Below are positions 5,416-5,690 of a DNA stretch of 5,690 bases, in pieces. The stretch's first letter is position 1. Every line of letters begins with the position of its first letter. The stretch is from an uncultured Clostridia bacterium (lineage in GTDB: Bacteria > Bacillota > Clostridia > Oscillospirales > Ruminococcaceae). A program made the position numbers and the translations under genes. The stretch is from the NCBI GenBank assembly GCA_937894185.1, contig CALCSA010000080.1:1-5690 (forward strand), given 5' to 3'. The notes under the pieces were generated by a model, which saw only the letters and a program-made list of their open reading frames with translations, made no database searches and had not been told where the DNA came from.

Positions 5416-5690
5416 CTAGAAGGCAATCTGCTTGAACAAAGCGATGAGACAGAGGATAATGGCCAGAGGCACGTAGACAAAACGTCCCACGTTATGCCAG
5501 AGGTCCCCGTGCTTTTTCTCCACGCCCTTATTGACCTCCTCCAGCAAATCCTCCTTCTTCATGACCCAGAACCAGGAGATAGCACCCAAGGTAGCGCCAA
5601 TGGGAATGATGTAGATGGAGATCAGGTCCATCCAAGGTCCCCAACGGAAGATAGGCTCCATGTGGAGGCCAATCCCAAGGCATATGACGC
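5416..5690 (-). CDS. Sodium:neurotransmitter symporter (NSS/SNF) family transporter, C-terminal part (runs off the right edge)
   Basis: The frame is open to the end of the window, so this is the last 90 residues of a longer membrane protein. It is not a free-standing 81-residue protein starting at the internal Met. The visible part has a hydrophobic segment ending at the edge (VICLGIGLH), then a loop FRWGPWMDL. The helix SIYIIPIGATLGAISWFWV follows, then a charged cytoplasmic stretch KKEDLLEEVNKGVEKKHGDLW, and a final helix FVYVPLAIILCLIALF. This order, especially the SIYIIP-G-hinge helix and the VNKG / YVPLAII end, matches the C-terminus of bacterial sodium-dependent NSS transporters, which import amino acids or related amines using the sodium gradient. 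The substrate cannot be told from this part. It is convergent with mscL. The family call rests on remembered C-terminal patterns because the diagnostic N-terminal helices lie outside the window. Confidence 0.78.
   Translation of the reverse strand, partial: VICLGIGLHMEPIFRWGPWMDLISIYIIPIGATLGAISWFWVMKKEDLLEEVNKGVEKKHGDLWHNVGRFVYVPLAIILCLIALFKQIAF

Noticed and set aside
5416..5661. A complete 81-residue small membrane protein starting at the Met at 5659-5661
   Set aside because: The frame continues open to the window edge with a further hydrophobic segment, and the sequence matches the C-terminal end of NSS transporters. It is better read as a partial gene.
1..5690. Mobile elements, CRISPR arrays, tRNA or rRNA genes, phage or defence genes
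   Set aside because: No direct repeat arrays, transposase motifs, cloverleaf-like sequences or defence domains were seen. All sizeable coding regions are explained by core or housekeeping families.

Overview
This window looks like an ordinary chromosomal stretch from an endospore-forming member of the Clostridia. The evidence is a full SpoIIE phosphatase gene, a HrcA-type CIRCE operator in front of groES-groEL, a well-formed Spo0A box, and an MscL with a Clostridia-style zinc-ribbon tail. The moderately high G+C of the coding regions and the codon use would suit the Oscillospiraceae/Ruminococcaceae side of the group. That placement is inference; there is no rRNA or other strong phylogenetic marker here. 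I see no mobile element, CRISPR array, tRNA or phage gene.

Layout from left to right. (1) Bases 1-787 hold the groES-groEL chaperonin operon on the minus strand. groEL runs off the left edge, groES is complete, and upstream lie a CIRCE operator and a sigma-A-like promoter. (2) Bases 788-1088 are a gene-free spacer that contains the probable spoIIE terminator. (3) Bases 1089-3413 are spoIIE on the minus strand. Its putative promoter (-35 overlapping a Spo0A box, 21-base spacer) lies in a divergent intergenic region of about 240 bases. (4) Bases 3653-4534 on the plus strand encode a secreted lipoprotein with a Ser/Pro/Glu-rich linker and a C-terminal CAP (SCP/PR-1) domain. It has a TTG start and a strong terminator. 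(5) Bases 4671-5320 form a self-contained mscL transcription unit: sigma-A promoter, leader of about 130 nt, gene and terminator. (6) Bases 5336-5690 on the minus strand hold the 3' end of a sodium:neurotransmitter-symporter-family transporter and its terminator, convergent with mscL.

The genes form at least five separate transcription units and not one pathway. They cover protein folding under heat stress (GroES/GroEL), sigma-F activation and asymmetric septation at sporulation (SpoIIE), a cell-surface protein of unknown role (CAP lipoprotein), emergency osmotic release (MscL) and sodium-coupled uptake (NSS transporter).

I did not find a convincing new system. The points most worth a second look are the zinc-ribbon tail on MscL, the SpoIIE promoter architecture shared with a divergent CAP lipoprotein, and a perfect 14-base palindrome centred on a TATAAT in front of that lipoprotein gene.
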